Assembly: GCA_903857865.1 (NCBI GenBank)
Contig: CAIOGO010000008.1
Span: forward strand, 1-64,000
Length of the DNA stretch: 64,000 nt
Reading direction: 5' to 3'
Source: an uncultured bacterium
Lineage (GTDB): Bacteria; Bipolaricaulota; Bipolaricaulia; UBA7950; UBA9294
Shown: positions 50,302 to 58,925 of the stretch, piece after piece
How the letters are laid out: every line of letters begins with the position of its first letter
Position numbering within the stretch: the first letter of the stretch is position 1
Translations under genes and position numbers: made by a program
The notes under the pieces: model-generated
Seen by the model: only the letters and a program-made list of their open reading frames with translations
Databases searched by the model: none
What the model was told of the DNA's origin: nothing

Positions 50302-52406
50302 CAAGCGTTCTACGTTGGAATTGCCGAGGTCGCTAGAGATCACGTAGAGGTACAGGCCCGCTGCCACGCGCACGCCGCTCGTCGAACGCAGATCCCACGT
50401 GATCGACGAGCCCGCGACCGCGATCTCGACCTCGAACACCCGCGCTCCCGCCACATCGTAGACGCGCAAGGAGGCTTCTCCCGTTCCTTCAGGGAGCGTG
50501 TACACGAAGGCGGCCTCGTCGATCGCCGGGTTCGCCTCCACCGCGACCGTCGGCCGTGCGCCCGAGGGGGGCGGCGGCTCCGTCGGTTCGAGGTCAAGCA
50601 AGGCGGCCCACACGTCGAGCTTGCCGAACCCCCAGCGGTCGTTCGGCACCGCGCCGGTGTAGTCATCGCGCGTCGCCGTCCTGGTCAAAAGATCACGCAC
50701 ATCGCCTGCCGTAAGCAGCGGATCCACGTCGAAGAGAAGCGCGATGGCCCCGGCGACGTGCGGTGACGCCATGCTCGTCCCGCGATGCATCGCGTGAACC
50801 CCATCGGGATGGATGAGGTAGTCGAACGACGCCGCGGCCGACGACAGGGCGGAGCAAATCCACGCGCCCGGCGCTGCGAGATCCGGCTTCGTCCTCCCGT
50901 CGCGCGTCGGCCCCTGACTGGAGAACCCGGACAGGACGCCGAGCGGGTTCTCGTCCGACTCGTCCTGTTCTCCCGCCCGCGACGGCCACGCGCCCTTCGT
51001 GTTGAACGACCCCACCGTGATCGCGCCGCGCGCGTTGCCGGGCTCATCGATCGTCGACGCGGAGTCGCCGCCGACGATGGCCCCCGTATCGGTCGTGACC
51101 CAGCCATCGAAGCGGCCGCCGCCGCTCTCGTCGCGCACGGCAACGCGCCACCGCGTCCTGGACGTCGTACTCGTGATTCGCAAGAACGCCTCGCGATCCC
51201 CATTGTTCGGGTTCACTCCGCCCGAGGCGTTGTCGATGTAGGCGATGCCCTCCGGCGTGGGCACGAAGCCGCTCCCCGTGCCGGTTGACGCAGACAGCGA
51301 GGCGCCCGACGGCGACGCCATACTGATCGAGAATCTGGACGCTCCCGGATACCAGATCTCCATCGTGACCTCGCGAGCCCCGGCCTCGAGCTCGAAGGTC
51401 CGAGTCCCTCCCTGCAGCGATCCGGAGACGTGGATCGCAAGGTCGCCCTCGTTCCCCGCCGAGACGACGATTGCGCGTCCCGCTCCCTGCGCGAGCTCGT
51501 CCAACCCTCGCTCGAACGCCGACGTACCATCGTGCGGACCTTCCTGCCCGCCGAGACTCAGGTTCACGACCGCCGGAAGCCCGCGGCGCTCCGCCTCGTC
51601 GAAGATGTACCCCACGCCTTCAAGAATGTCCGCGGTGTAGAACGTCGTCTTGACGGCAACGATCCACGCTTTGGGAGCGACGCCGCGGAACCCGGCCGAT
51701 GAAGACGAGCCGTCGCCCGCCGCGATGCCCGCGACGTGCGTGCCGTGACCGTCGCGATCCGCCTCGCGCACGACGCCCGTGTCCGGCCCCGCCCCGCTTG
51801 CCAGATCCGCCTCGATGTCGTCTTGGCTGTACGTCGCGCCGAGCAGACCCCACGTTTGATCCCAGAGCGCGAGAACGCGCGACGATTCCTCCGTCCCGTC
51901 TCGGTTCGCGTCGTAGCGGAAGTCGAGGTGTCGAACGTCGATGCCCGTGTCAACGAACCGACAATGACACCTTCCCCCTCCACGGGGGGCGACGCCTCGT
52001 GAGCGAGATCGGCCCCAACGGCTGGCACGCTTGCGTCGAGGGCGACCCGCGTCCTCCATGACGGCTCCACGTACGCGACGCGGCGATCCTCGAGGAGGCT
52101 CGACAGCTCGGCCCGGGAAACAGTGAGGCTTGCCACCGTCCCGGTAGAGAAGCTGACGGGAACGCCGCCAAGCGCGCCCCCCGACACCGGCTCCGTGGCG
52201 CGGGCAAGCACCTTGACCCGCACCTCGCCCGTCGGGTCGGCCACGACCTGCAAGTCGGCGAGTGCGGCACCCTTCGCCGTCGCCCCGAGGCCCTCGTCGA
52301 TCCACGCGGCGAGTGTCGGGTCAAGGCGTGCGACGTCCTGTGCCGACACGGCCGCGGCCAGTCCGACGAAAAGAATCAGAGCGGCCCACGCCGCTGCGCA
52401 CTGCAC
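50287..52406 (-). pseudogene. Secreted S8 subtilase with FlgD-like/T9SS-like C-terminal domain, interrupted by one frameshift
   Basis: Two frames join into one protein of about 705 residues. GTG 52406 (GAGGGGG upstream) starts a signal peptide (ALILFVGLAAAVSA) and an inhibitor-like propeptide ending VEGEGVIVG. Near 51950-51960 the frame must shift by one base, after which VDTGIDVRHLDF (Asp), DGHGTHVAGIAAG (His) and GTSMASPHVAGAIALLF (Ser) give the complete triad. The C-terminus (PTVAVEANPAIDEAAFVYTLPEGT to GVRVAAGLYLYV, ending VERLVIAP) is a FlgD-like/T9SS-type sorting domain. One missing T restores VIVGFVDTGID. It could be a true pseudogene or a base-calling error. Confidence 0.85.
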
Positions 52407-52435
52407 GCTATTTTCCCCCTCTGAATCAGGCGCGC

Positions 52436-52465
52436 ATTGTACACGACGTCGATTCGGCAACCCAA
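52436..52465 (-). promoter_or_regulatory. Possible promoter of the subtilase gene
   Basis: Minus-strand TTGGGT (52460-52465), 18 bases, TACAAT (52436-52441), 30 bases before the GTG. Confidence 0.4.
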
Positions 52466-52508
52466 GAGCCGTCCCGCCTCCGCCCTAGCCGCGCCGCGGC
52501 CGCCGTCC

Positions 52509-52538
52509 TTTACAGCGCCTTCGTCCCTGTGCTATGAT
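52509..52538 (+). promoter_or_regulatory. Promoter of the phosphohexomutase-leuS unit
   Basis: TTTACA (52509-52514), 18 bases, TATGAT (52533-52538). It is followed by a leader of about 115 bases to the first ATG, in which I see no known riboswitch. Confidence 0.6.
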
Positions 52539-52660
52539 CCGGACGCTGGCGCAGACGGTGCCTGCGCTTCCTGCATCGCGGAGCCCGTGGTACCCTCGGC
52601 GAAGGATTCGGCCTCACGGAGCCGGGCTCCAAGAGCCAGCCTCGGTGAGGCCCGAGACTC

Positions 52661-52951
52661 ATGACAAACGGTGACAAGGTCGATTCCGAGAAGAACGACG
52701 AGATGCTCGAGCGCTACAAGGCCGCGGTCGAGCGCGCGCTCCCCCGCGTCCCGGTGAAGAACGGCGTGGTCGAGATCGATTCCGTTTGGGTGGAGACATC
52801 GTTGCCGTATGATCTCCTCGAGGCGATCCTTCGTCGGGACGACCTCAAGCTCCCCCCGAATGTCGAGCGCATCCATCTTCGGACGCGCGCTGAGCAAGGA
52901 GAACCCGGTGCCCCAGGCAAGCGGCGCAGAAAGCGTGAAGTTCGGAACTGA
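52661..52951 (+). CDS. Small hypothetical protein upstream of the phosphohexomutase
   Basis: A 96-residue, charged, soluble protein (EKNDEMLERYKAAVERAL, IDSVWVETSLPYDLLEAILRRDDLKLPPNVERI) with a basic Arg/Lys tail. No family recognised. Its ribosome binding site is weak (GAGG in GGTGAGGCCC). It overlaps the mutase start by 44 bases, so the two are probably translated together. Confidence 0.6.
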   Translation: MTNGDKVDSEKNDEMLERYKAAVERALPRVPVKNGVVEIDSVWVETSLPYDLLEAILRRDDLKLPPNVERIHLRTRAEQGEPGAPGKRRRKREVRN

Positions 52952-54371
52952 CGGCTGGCGCGGCATCATCGCCCGCGAGTTCACGTTCGACAACGTCGGA
53001 CGCGTTGCCGACGCCGTCGCCGCGTACCTTCGCGACCCCGAGCGCCGCAAGGGCGCGATCTACACCGACTGGGGCGCCGACTACCGCCCCGCCGAGCAGG
53101 GTGTCGTCATTGGCTACGACACGCGCTTTCTCTCGGAGGAGTTCGCCGTCCACTTCGCGCGGGTCATCCGAGACCGCGGCCTTCCGGTCGCGGTCAGCGA
53201 CGCCTTCGTGCCGACCCCGGCCCTCTCGTACGCCGTCGTCGACCGCCGCGCCGCGGTCGGGATCATGATCACGAGCAGTCACAATCCGCCGATCTACAAC
53301 GGGATCAAGATCAAGGCCGAGTACGGCGGCTCGGCGCCGCAGGAAGTCACCAACGCCGTCGAGGCCTTCCTCTCTGCCTCCGGCCCGGCGCCGCGGTCGG
53401 CGCCCAGCGACATCGAGCGCGTCGACCTCCGCACGCCGTACATGAACCGCATCCGCGAACTGATGGATCGCGAGCGCCTCACGTCGTCGCGCATTCACGC
53501 CGTCGTCGACTCGATGTACGGCTCCGCCGCGGGCTACGTGGCGGAACTCCTACGCGAGTCCGGCGTGCCGTACACCCAGATCCGCGGCGCGCGCGATCCC
53601 CTGTTCGGCGGCAAGAAGCCCGAGCCGCTCGAAGAGAACCTCATCCCGCTCCGCGCTGTCCTGCGGTCGCGCGCTGGCAAGCACGAGCGCCTCATCGGTG
53701 TGATCACCGATGGCGACGGGGATCGCATCGCCGCCATGGACGAGAAGGGCGGGTTCATCGACCCGCACGGCACGTACGCGCTCATCCTCCGCTACCTCGT
53801 CGAGGAGCGCGGCCTGCGCGGCGCCGTCGTCGTGTCGTTCAACCTGACCGACCTCGTGCGCCGGATGTGCGCCGCCTACGGCCTCGAGGTCATCGAAGTG
53901 CCGATCGGGTTCAAGTACGCGGTCGAGCAGATCCTGAAGAAGGATGTCCTGATGGCCGGAGAAGAGAGCGGCAGCCTCGCCCTGCGCGGGCACATCCCCG
54001 AGCGCGATGGCGTGTTGTGGTCGATCCTTCTATGTGAGATCCTTGCCACCTCGAAGCGGCCGGCGAGCGAGCTCGTCGCCGATCTGCACCGACGCTTCGG
54101 CCCGCAGGTCGTACGCCGCCGCGACATCGAGATCGAGCGCAGGCTCGAGGTCGTGCAACAGCTCAAGGCGAACCCGCCCGACCGCTTCGGCGGCGAGCCG
54201 GTGCGATCCGTCGAGACGCTCGACGGCCTCAAGCTGCGATTCGAGAAGGGATGGATTCTCTTCCGCGCGTCGGGCACGGAACCGATCCTGCGCATCTACT
54301 GTGAGATGGAAACTGACCAAGCGGTCCGGCGCATGCTGGACGAAGGCGAGCGCTTCGCACGAGGAGTCTAG
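52908..54371 (+). CDS. Phosphoglucomutase/phosphomannomutase family protein
   Basis: A 487-residue alpha-D-phosphohexomutase. GTG 52908 follows AAGGAG by 6 bases. Motifs in order: FGTDGWRGIIAREFT, GIMITSSHNPPIYNGIK (phosphoserine loop), the metal loop DGDGDRIAAMD, the sugar loop GEESGSLALRGHIPERDG and the phosphate loop RASGTEPILRIYCE. It interconverts hexose 1- and 6-phosphates (glucose, mannose or glucosamine type) for envelope sugars. Two bases separate its stop from the leuS ATG spacer. Confidence 0.92.
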   Translation: MPQASGAESVKFGTDGWRGIIAREFTFDNVGRVADAVAAYLRDPERRKGAIYTDWGADYRPAEQGVVIGYDTRFLSEEFAVHFARVIRDRGLPVAVSDAFVPTPALSYAVVDRRAAVGIMITSSHNPPIYNGIKIKAEYGGSAPQEVTNAVEAFLSASGPAPRSAPSDIERVDLRTPYMNRIRELMDRERLTSSRIHAVVDSMYGSAAGYVAELLRESGVPYTQIRGARDPLFGGKKPEPLEENLIPLRAVLRSRAGKHERLIGVITDGDGDRIAAMDEKGGFIDPHGTYALILRYLVEERGLRGAVVVSFNLTDLVRRMCAAYGLEVIEVPIGFKYAVEQILKKDVLMAGEESGSLALRGHIPERDGVLWSILLCEILATSKRPASELVADLHRRFGPQVVRRRDIEIERRLEVVQQLKANPPDRFGGEPVRSVETLDGLKLRFEKGWILFRASGTEPILRIYCEMETDQAVRRMLDEGERFARGV

Positions 54372-54374
54372 GCC

Positions 54375-57278
54375 ATGACGGCCCATTCGATCGAACCCTA
54401 TGATTTCAGAGCGATTGAGACGCGTTGGCGCGACACGTGGCGGAAGGGCGGCTACTTCCACGTCGATACGAAGGCGCGCGAGAACACCTTCTACTACCTG
54501 AACATGTTTCCGTACCCGTCGGGGTACCTGCACGTCGGACACGGGCGCAACTACATCATCGGCGACGTCCTCACCCGCTTCTACCGCATGCGCGGCTACC
54601 ACATCCTGAACCCGATGGGCTGGGACGCGTTCGGCCTCCCCGCCGAGAACGCGGCCATCGACCGCGGCATCCACCCGCGCGAGTGGACGGTCAAGAACAT
54701 CGCCCACGCCAAGGAGCAGTTCCGCGCCTGGGGCATCGAGTACGACTGGGACCGCGAGATCTCGACCTGCGACCCCGACTACTACCGCTGGACGCAGTGG
54801 CTGTTCCTCGAGCTGTACAAGAAGGGCCTCGCCTACCGCAAGCTGGCGACCGTCAACTACTGCCCGCAGTGCAAGACCGTGCTCGCGAACGAGCAGGTCG
54901 TCGGCGGCGCCTGCGAGCGCTGCGGCACCCCACCCGAGCCGAAGACGCTCGAACAGTGGTTCTTCAAGATCACCGAGTACGCCGACCGCCTGCTCGACGA
55001 CCTCGCCAAGCTCGAAAGCTGGCCCGAGAGCGTCAAGAAGATGCAGGAGAACTGGATCGGCAAGAGCGAGGGCGCCGAAGTCGTCTTCAAGACCGAGAAG
55101 GGCGACGACCTCGTCGTCTTCACGACGCGGCCCGACACCCTGTGGGGTGCGACGTTCATGGTCCTCGCGCCAGAACACGCGCTCGTCGACAAGTTGGCGA
55201 CGAAAGAGCAGAAGGCCGAAGTCGCCGCGTACCGCGACCGCGCGATCCGCACCTCCGACATCGACCGCCTCTCCACCGAACGCGACAAGACGGGTGTGTT
55301 CACCGGCGCCTACGCCGTGAATCCGGCGAACAACGAACGCATCCCCATCTGGATCGCCGACTACGTCCTGATGTCCTACGGCACGGGCGCGATCATGGCC
55401 GTGCCGGCGCACGACGAGCGCGACTTCGCGTTCGCCCTACGCTACGGCCTCCCGATCCTGCCCGTCATCGAACGCCTCGACCGCCGCGCCCGCGCTTTCG
55501 TGCCGTCGTCGGCCGTCGGCGGCGACTTCGAGAAGGTCGCCCGCGCTGACGAGCTCTCGATCGAGTCTGTCGCCGGGGGCTTCGTCATCGACTGCGCCTG
55601 GGACAACGTGAACCGCGCCGTCCGCCTCATCCAGACCGCACTTGAACCGAACGGCTGGGCGTCCGTCGTCGGCACGCGGTTCGCGTTTATCTTCCACGAC
55701 GCCGTCATCGCCCACGACTCCGCCGCCGCCGACCGCGAGATCGTCGCCCGCTGCGCACTCCTAACGGGGGCGACCTTCAACGCGCGAACGGCGATGGAGA
55801 TCCTGACCAAGATCCCCGCCTACGAGGGCCTGCTCTTCCACGCCGGCGTCGGCACGATGCAGCACTCCGGCCGGTTCAGCGGCACGCGCGGCGACCAAGC
55901 CAAGGACATCGTGACCGCGTGGCTCGAGAAGGGGCAGAAGGGCAAGAAGGCCATCACCTATCGCCTGCACGATTGGCTCATCTCGCGCCAACGCTACTGG
56001 GGCGCGCCGATCCCGATCATCAACTGCAAGAAGTGCGGCGAAGTCCCCGTGCCGGAGAAGGACCTGCCCGTCCTGCTGCCGGATGTTGCATTCATTGGGA
56101 AAATGGGGCTCGCGGACATCCCCGGCTACGCCGACACGACGTGTCCCAAGTGCGGCGGCAAGGCCAAGCGCGACACCGACACGATGGACACGTTCGTCGA
56201 CTCGTCGTGGTACTACCTGCGGTTCATCAACCCGCACGACGCGCGGCGCGCGTTCGTGCGCGACGACGTCGACCACTGGCTGCCCGTCAACCAGTACGTC
56301 GGCGGCGTCGAGCACGCGATCCTGCACCTCCTCTACTCGCGTTTCGTCACCAAGGCCCTCTTTGACATGGGCCACGTCGGGTTCGAGGAGCCGTTCGCCC
56401 GCCTGTTCACGCAGGGTATGGTCTGCCACACCGCGTACAAGTGCCCCGAACACGGCTGGCTGTACCCGAAGGAAGTCGCCGACGGCAACCGCTGCCCGCA
56501 CTGCCAAAAGCCGCTTGAGAACCCATACTTCTCGATGTCGAAGTCGAAGAAGAACGTCGTCGACCCGTCCGAGATCATCGACCGCGTCGGCGCCGACACC
56601 GAACGGCTGTACACGCTGTTCATGGGTCCGCCCGATCGCGACATCGAGTGGTCGGAGGAAGGCATCCGCGGCTCGTTCCGCTTCCTGAACCGCGTCTGGG
56701 CGCTCGTCGTCGAGGCGACTCCGCGCCTTGCCCCACGGACAGCGGCCGCCGACCCGGCGACCCTCGACGCCGACGGAGCCGCGCTGTGGCGTCGCGTGCA
56801 CCGCACGGTGCGCAAGGTGAGCGAGGACATCCAGGATCGCTTCAGCTTCAACACCGCCGTGTCGGCGATCATGGAGTTGACCAACGACCTCGGCCGCTAC
56901 CTCGAACGCGAGGACGCCGATCCGGCGCTCCTGCGCGAGGCCGTCGACACGCTGATCCTCATCCTGTCGCCCATCTGCCCATTCCTCGGCGAGGAGCTGT
57001 GGCGCCGCGTCGGGCATGAAGGCTCGCCGCTCGAAGTCGGCTGGCCGCGCTACCGCGTTGACGCCCTTGCGGCCGACACGATCGAGATCCCGGTGCAGAT
57101 CAACGGCAAGCTGCGTGCCAAGGTGGCCGTGCCCGCCGAAGTGGCCGCCGACGCCGAGGCGCTCAAGGCCGCCGCGCTCGCCGACCCCGAGGTCAAGGCG
57201 AAGCTCGAAGGCGTCGAGCTCCTCAAAGCCATCGCCGTGCCAAACAAGATGGTCAGCCTCGTCGTCAAGGCGCCATAG
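54375..57278 (+). CDS. leuS: Leucyl-tRNA synthetase with enlarged editing-domain region
   Basis: A 967-residue class I synthetase. HIGH motif in [14 protein letters not shown], zinc-type [22 protein letters not shown], editing-domain core [22 protein letters not shown] and [19 protein letters not shown], then KMSKS in [15 protein letters not shown], and second zinc [21 protein letters not shown]. Ordinary bacterial LeuRS is about 860 residues; here an extra 100 or so residues lie between about 362 and 500 of the CP1 region ([16 protein letters not shown] to GTMQHSGRF). ATG 54375 is 3 bases after the previous stop. Confidence 0.95.
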   Translation: MTAHSIEPYDFRAIETRWRDTWRKGGYFHVDTKARENTFYYLNMFPYPSGYLHVGHGRNYIIGDVLTRFYRMRGYHILNPMGWDAFGLPAENAAIDRGIHPREWTVKNIAHAKEQFRAWGIEYDWDREISTCDPDYYRWTQWLFLELYKKGLAYRKLATVNYCPQCKTVLANEQVVGGACERCGTPPEPKTLEQWFFKITEYADRLLDDLAKLESWPESVKKMQENWIGKSEGAEVVFKTEKGDDLVVFTTRPDTLWGATFMVLAPEHALVDKLATKEQKAEVAAYRDRAIRTSDIDRLSTERDKTGVFTGAYAVNPANNERIPIWIADYVLMSYGTGAIMAVPAHDERDFAFALRYGLPILPVIERLDRRARAFVPSSAVGGDFEKVARADELSIESVAGGFVIDCAWDNVNRAVRLIQTALEPNGWASVVGTRFAFIFHDAVIAHDSAAADREIVARCALLTGATFNARTAMEILTKIPAYEGLLFHAGVGTMQHSGRFSGTRGDQAKDIVTAWLEKGQKGKKAITYRLHDWLISRQRYWGAPIPIINCKKCGEVPVPEKDLPVLLPDVAFIGKMGLADIPGYADTTCPKCGGKAKRDTDTMDTFVDSSWYYLRFINPHDARRAFVRDDVDHWLPVNQYVGGVEHAILHLLYSRFVTKALFDMGHVGFEEPFARLFTQGMVCHTAYKCPEHGWLYPKEVADGNRCPHCQKPLENPYFSMSKSKKNVVDPSEIIDRVGADTERLYTLFMGPPDRDIEWSEEGIRGSFRFLNRVWALVVEATPRLAPRTAAADPATLDADGAALWRRVHRTVRKVSEDIQDRFSFNTAVSAIMELTNDLGRYLEREDADPALLREAVDTLILILSPICPFLGEELWRRVGHEGSPLEVGWPRYRVDALAADTIEIPVQINGKLRAKVAVPAEVAADAEALKAAALADPEVKAKLEGVELLKAIAVPNKMVSLVVKAP

Positions 57279-57600
57279 GCGCTTGAGCTTGTACGCCAGT
57301 CGAGGAGTCGATCGAGAGTGGGCGGAGTTTGGCGATGGGTTGTCGAACGGAGTTGCCACGAACCAGGACGCCGAAGGGACTGAGCGGTCGAGAAGCGGCC
57401 AGGAGCCTGCCGTGAGGACAGAATCGACTGATGAGTCGCGCTTCACCTCCAAGCCCCATCCTGTCGAAGGTGGCTGCGCAGATCAAGCAGCCCCCTCGGC
57501 CCCTCGGCGCGGCGCGTGTGGTCCGCGCCCAGATGCATGCCCTGAAAGGTCAGCGGCCCTGGATTCGAGGAACTGCTCCCCGCCATCTGCCGCTAGGGGA
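57279..57600. other. Gap after leuS with no recognisable gene
   Basis: About 320 bases of mixed-frame sequence without a convincing gene. A 9-bp inverted repeat, CTGCTCCCC (57573-57581) with GGGGAGCAG (57596-57604), lies at its end just before the gmhB-like fragment. I see no tRNA or promoter that stands out. Confidence 0.5.
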
Positions 57601-57645
57601 GCAGCCTTCCTCGATAGGGACGGAGTGATAGGCGAAGCCAACGGC
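57601..57645 (+). pseudogene. 5' fragment of a gmhB-like gene
   Basis: 57601-57645 translates to AAFLDRDGVIGEANG, clearly related to the start of the intact gene (AAVFLDRDGVLN), and is then lost. It ends about 20 bases before a stem-loop (57667). A matching 3' piece lies on the other side of the intact gene. Confidence 0.7.
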
Positions 57646-57666
57646 ACACCCATGGCCTCGCCCCTA

Positions 57667-57691
57667 GCTGCTGCTCTCACGGAGCAGCAGC
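57667..57691 (+). repeat. Stem-loop repeat, copy 1
   Basis: GCTGCTGCTC (57667-57676), loop TCACG, GAGCAGCAGC (57682-57691), preceded by CCCCTA. A near-identical copy is at 58404-58427. Confidence 0.8.
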
Positions 57692-57704
57692 CAATGACCC
57701 AGTC

Positions 57705-58355
57705 ATGAAGCACAACCTTGTTGGAGGCGGTTGCTCCAGAGAAGCAACCGCCTCCGTCCCGGAACACTGCGGCTCCTCGCCCGGGCGGGCCGCAGTGTTT
57801 CTTGACAGGGATGGAGTGCTGAATGACCAAACCGCCTTCGTCAACACGCCCGACGACTTCCGCCTCCTGCCCGGCACAGCCGCTGCCATTCGTCGCCTGA
57901 ACGAGGCCGGGATCCCCGTCATCGTCGTCACGAACCAAGGCGGCATCGCGCTCGGCTACCTGACCGAAGACGACCTCGCGGCGATCCACCAGCGCATGGC
58001 CGAGCTGCTCGCAGCAGAGGGAGCACACGTAGACAAGGTCTACTCGTGTCCTTATTACCCGAACGGCACAATCCCCAGATACTCGAAAGACTCTCCGGAT
58101 AGGAAACCGGGCACCGGCATGCTCGAACGCGCCCGCGACGAACTCGGCGTTGACCTGTGCAAGTCGTACCTCGTTGGCGACGCCACGACCGACATCCTCG
58201 CTGGCAACCGCGCCGGCTGCACCACCATCCTCGTCCAAACTGGCTTTGCCGGGAAGGACGCGAAAGCGCTCGCTGAGCCTGATCACACGGCCGCGGATCT
58301 CGGCGCGGCCGTGGACCTCATTCTCAGCCAACTGCTATCTCAGCGAGCTCGCTGA
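57705..58355 (+). CDS. gmhB: D-glycero-beta-D-manno-heptose 1,7-bisphosphate 7-phosphatase (HAD superfamily, HisB type)
   Basis: A 216-residue frame. The HAD motifs are AAVFLDRDGVLND (nucleophile Asp), VIVVTNQGGIALG and, near the end, SYLVGDATTDILAGNRAG; DRKPGTGMLERA is also typical. It removes the 7-phosphate in ADP-heptose synthesis for the lipopolysaccharide core. The zinc loop is degenerate: CPYYPNGTIPRYSKDSPD has only the first Cys of the usual set. The first 30 codons contain a 13-bp hairpin (57723-57755) and may not be translated; GTG 57795 would give a normal-sized start. It is flanked by fragments of a second copy. Confidence 0.85.
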   Translation: MKHNLVGGGCSREATASVPEHCGSSPGRAAVFLDRDGVLNDQTAFVNTPDDFRLLPGTAAAIRRLNEAGIPVIVVTNQGGIALGYLTEDDLAAIHQRMAELLAAEGAHVDKVYSCPYYPNGTIPRYSKDSPDRKPGTGMLERARDELGVDLCKSYLVGDATTDILAGNRAGCTTILVQTGFAGKDAKALAEPDHTAADLGAAVDLILSQLLSQRAR

Positions 58356-58403
58356 GCCCAGCCGAAGGCATCCAGCCGCATGTCGTCCACGCCTTCGGCC
58401 CTA

Positions 58404-58427
58404 GCTGCTGCTCCCATGAGCAGCAGC
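58404..58427 (+). repeat. Stem-loop repeat, copy 2
   Basis: GCTGCTGCTC (58404-58413), loop CCAT, GAGCAGCAGC (58418-58427), preceded by GGCCCTA, like copy 1. The 3' gmhB-like fragment starts 4 bases after it. Confidence 0.8.
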
Positions 58428-58431
58428 CGAC

Positions 58432-58500
58432 TACACGGTCGCCGACCTACCTGCCGCCGTCGATCTGATACTCGATCGCCTCGCGCCTGTAGTCACGTGA
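58432..58500 (+). pseudogene. 3' fragment of a gmhB-like gene
   Basis: 58432-58500 encodes YTVADLPAAVDLILDRLAPV... to a TGA, matching the end of the intact protein HTAADLGAAVDLILSQLL. Together with the 5' piece at 57601 it looks like the outer parts of a broken copy. Confidence 0.75.
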
Positions 58501-58543
58501 CGCCGCCAGGTGAAGGCATCCACCCGAACTGCCTTCGCCCCTA

Positions 58544-58568
58544 GCCGCAACGCCGTAGGCGATGCGGC
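58544..58568 (+). repeat. Stem-loop related to the gmhB-flanking repeats
   Basis: GCCGCAACGCC (58544-58554) pairs with GGCGATGCGGC (58558-58568) at 10 of 11 positions, loop GTA. It is preceded by GCCTTCGCCCCTA, the same lead-in as the other copies. Confidence 0.6.
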
Positions 58569-58613
58569 CCGTTGCGACACTCCGTCGTCAGCGGGTATCA
58601 TCCGGTCAACACT

Positions 58614-58686
<73 letters not shown>

Positions 58687-58925
58687 CAACGCTATTCTGG
58701 ACGCCGTTCTTGAGCCCTGTTCATGGGGCCTGGAGTCACTTTCCGACGAGCCGCAATGGAGTCAGATGTGGCTGCAGGCTCGGCCGTGGAACTCCATCAG
58801 CTGCTCTGCACCTTCTCCGCCAGCTGTATCAAGGCTAGACTAACAGTGAGATGGTTCACTTCCGGACGTGAGGGCACATCCGAGACACTTGGTGCATTAG
58901 GTGACTGAGAAGGCCATTGCGACAA

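Noticed and set aside
52539-52660. Riboswitch in the leader before the small hypothetical gene
   Set aside because: No known aptamer motif could be recognised; only GC-rich short repeats.
55761-57452. Minus-strand 563-codon frame opposite leuS
   Set aside because: Shadow of the synthetase; no domain-like pattern.
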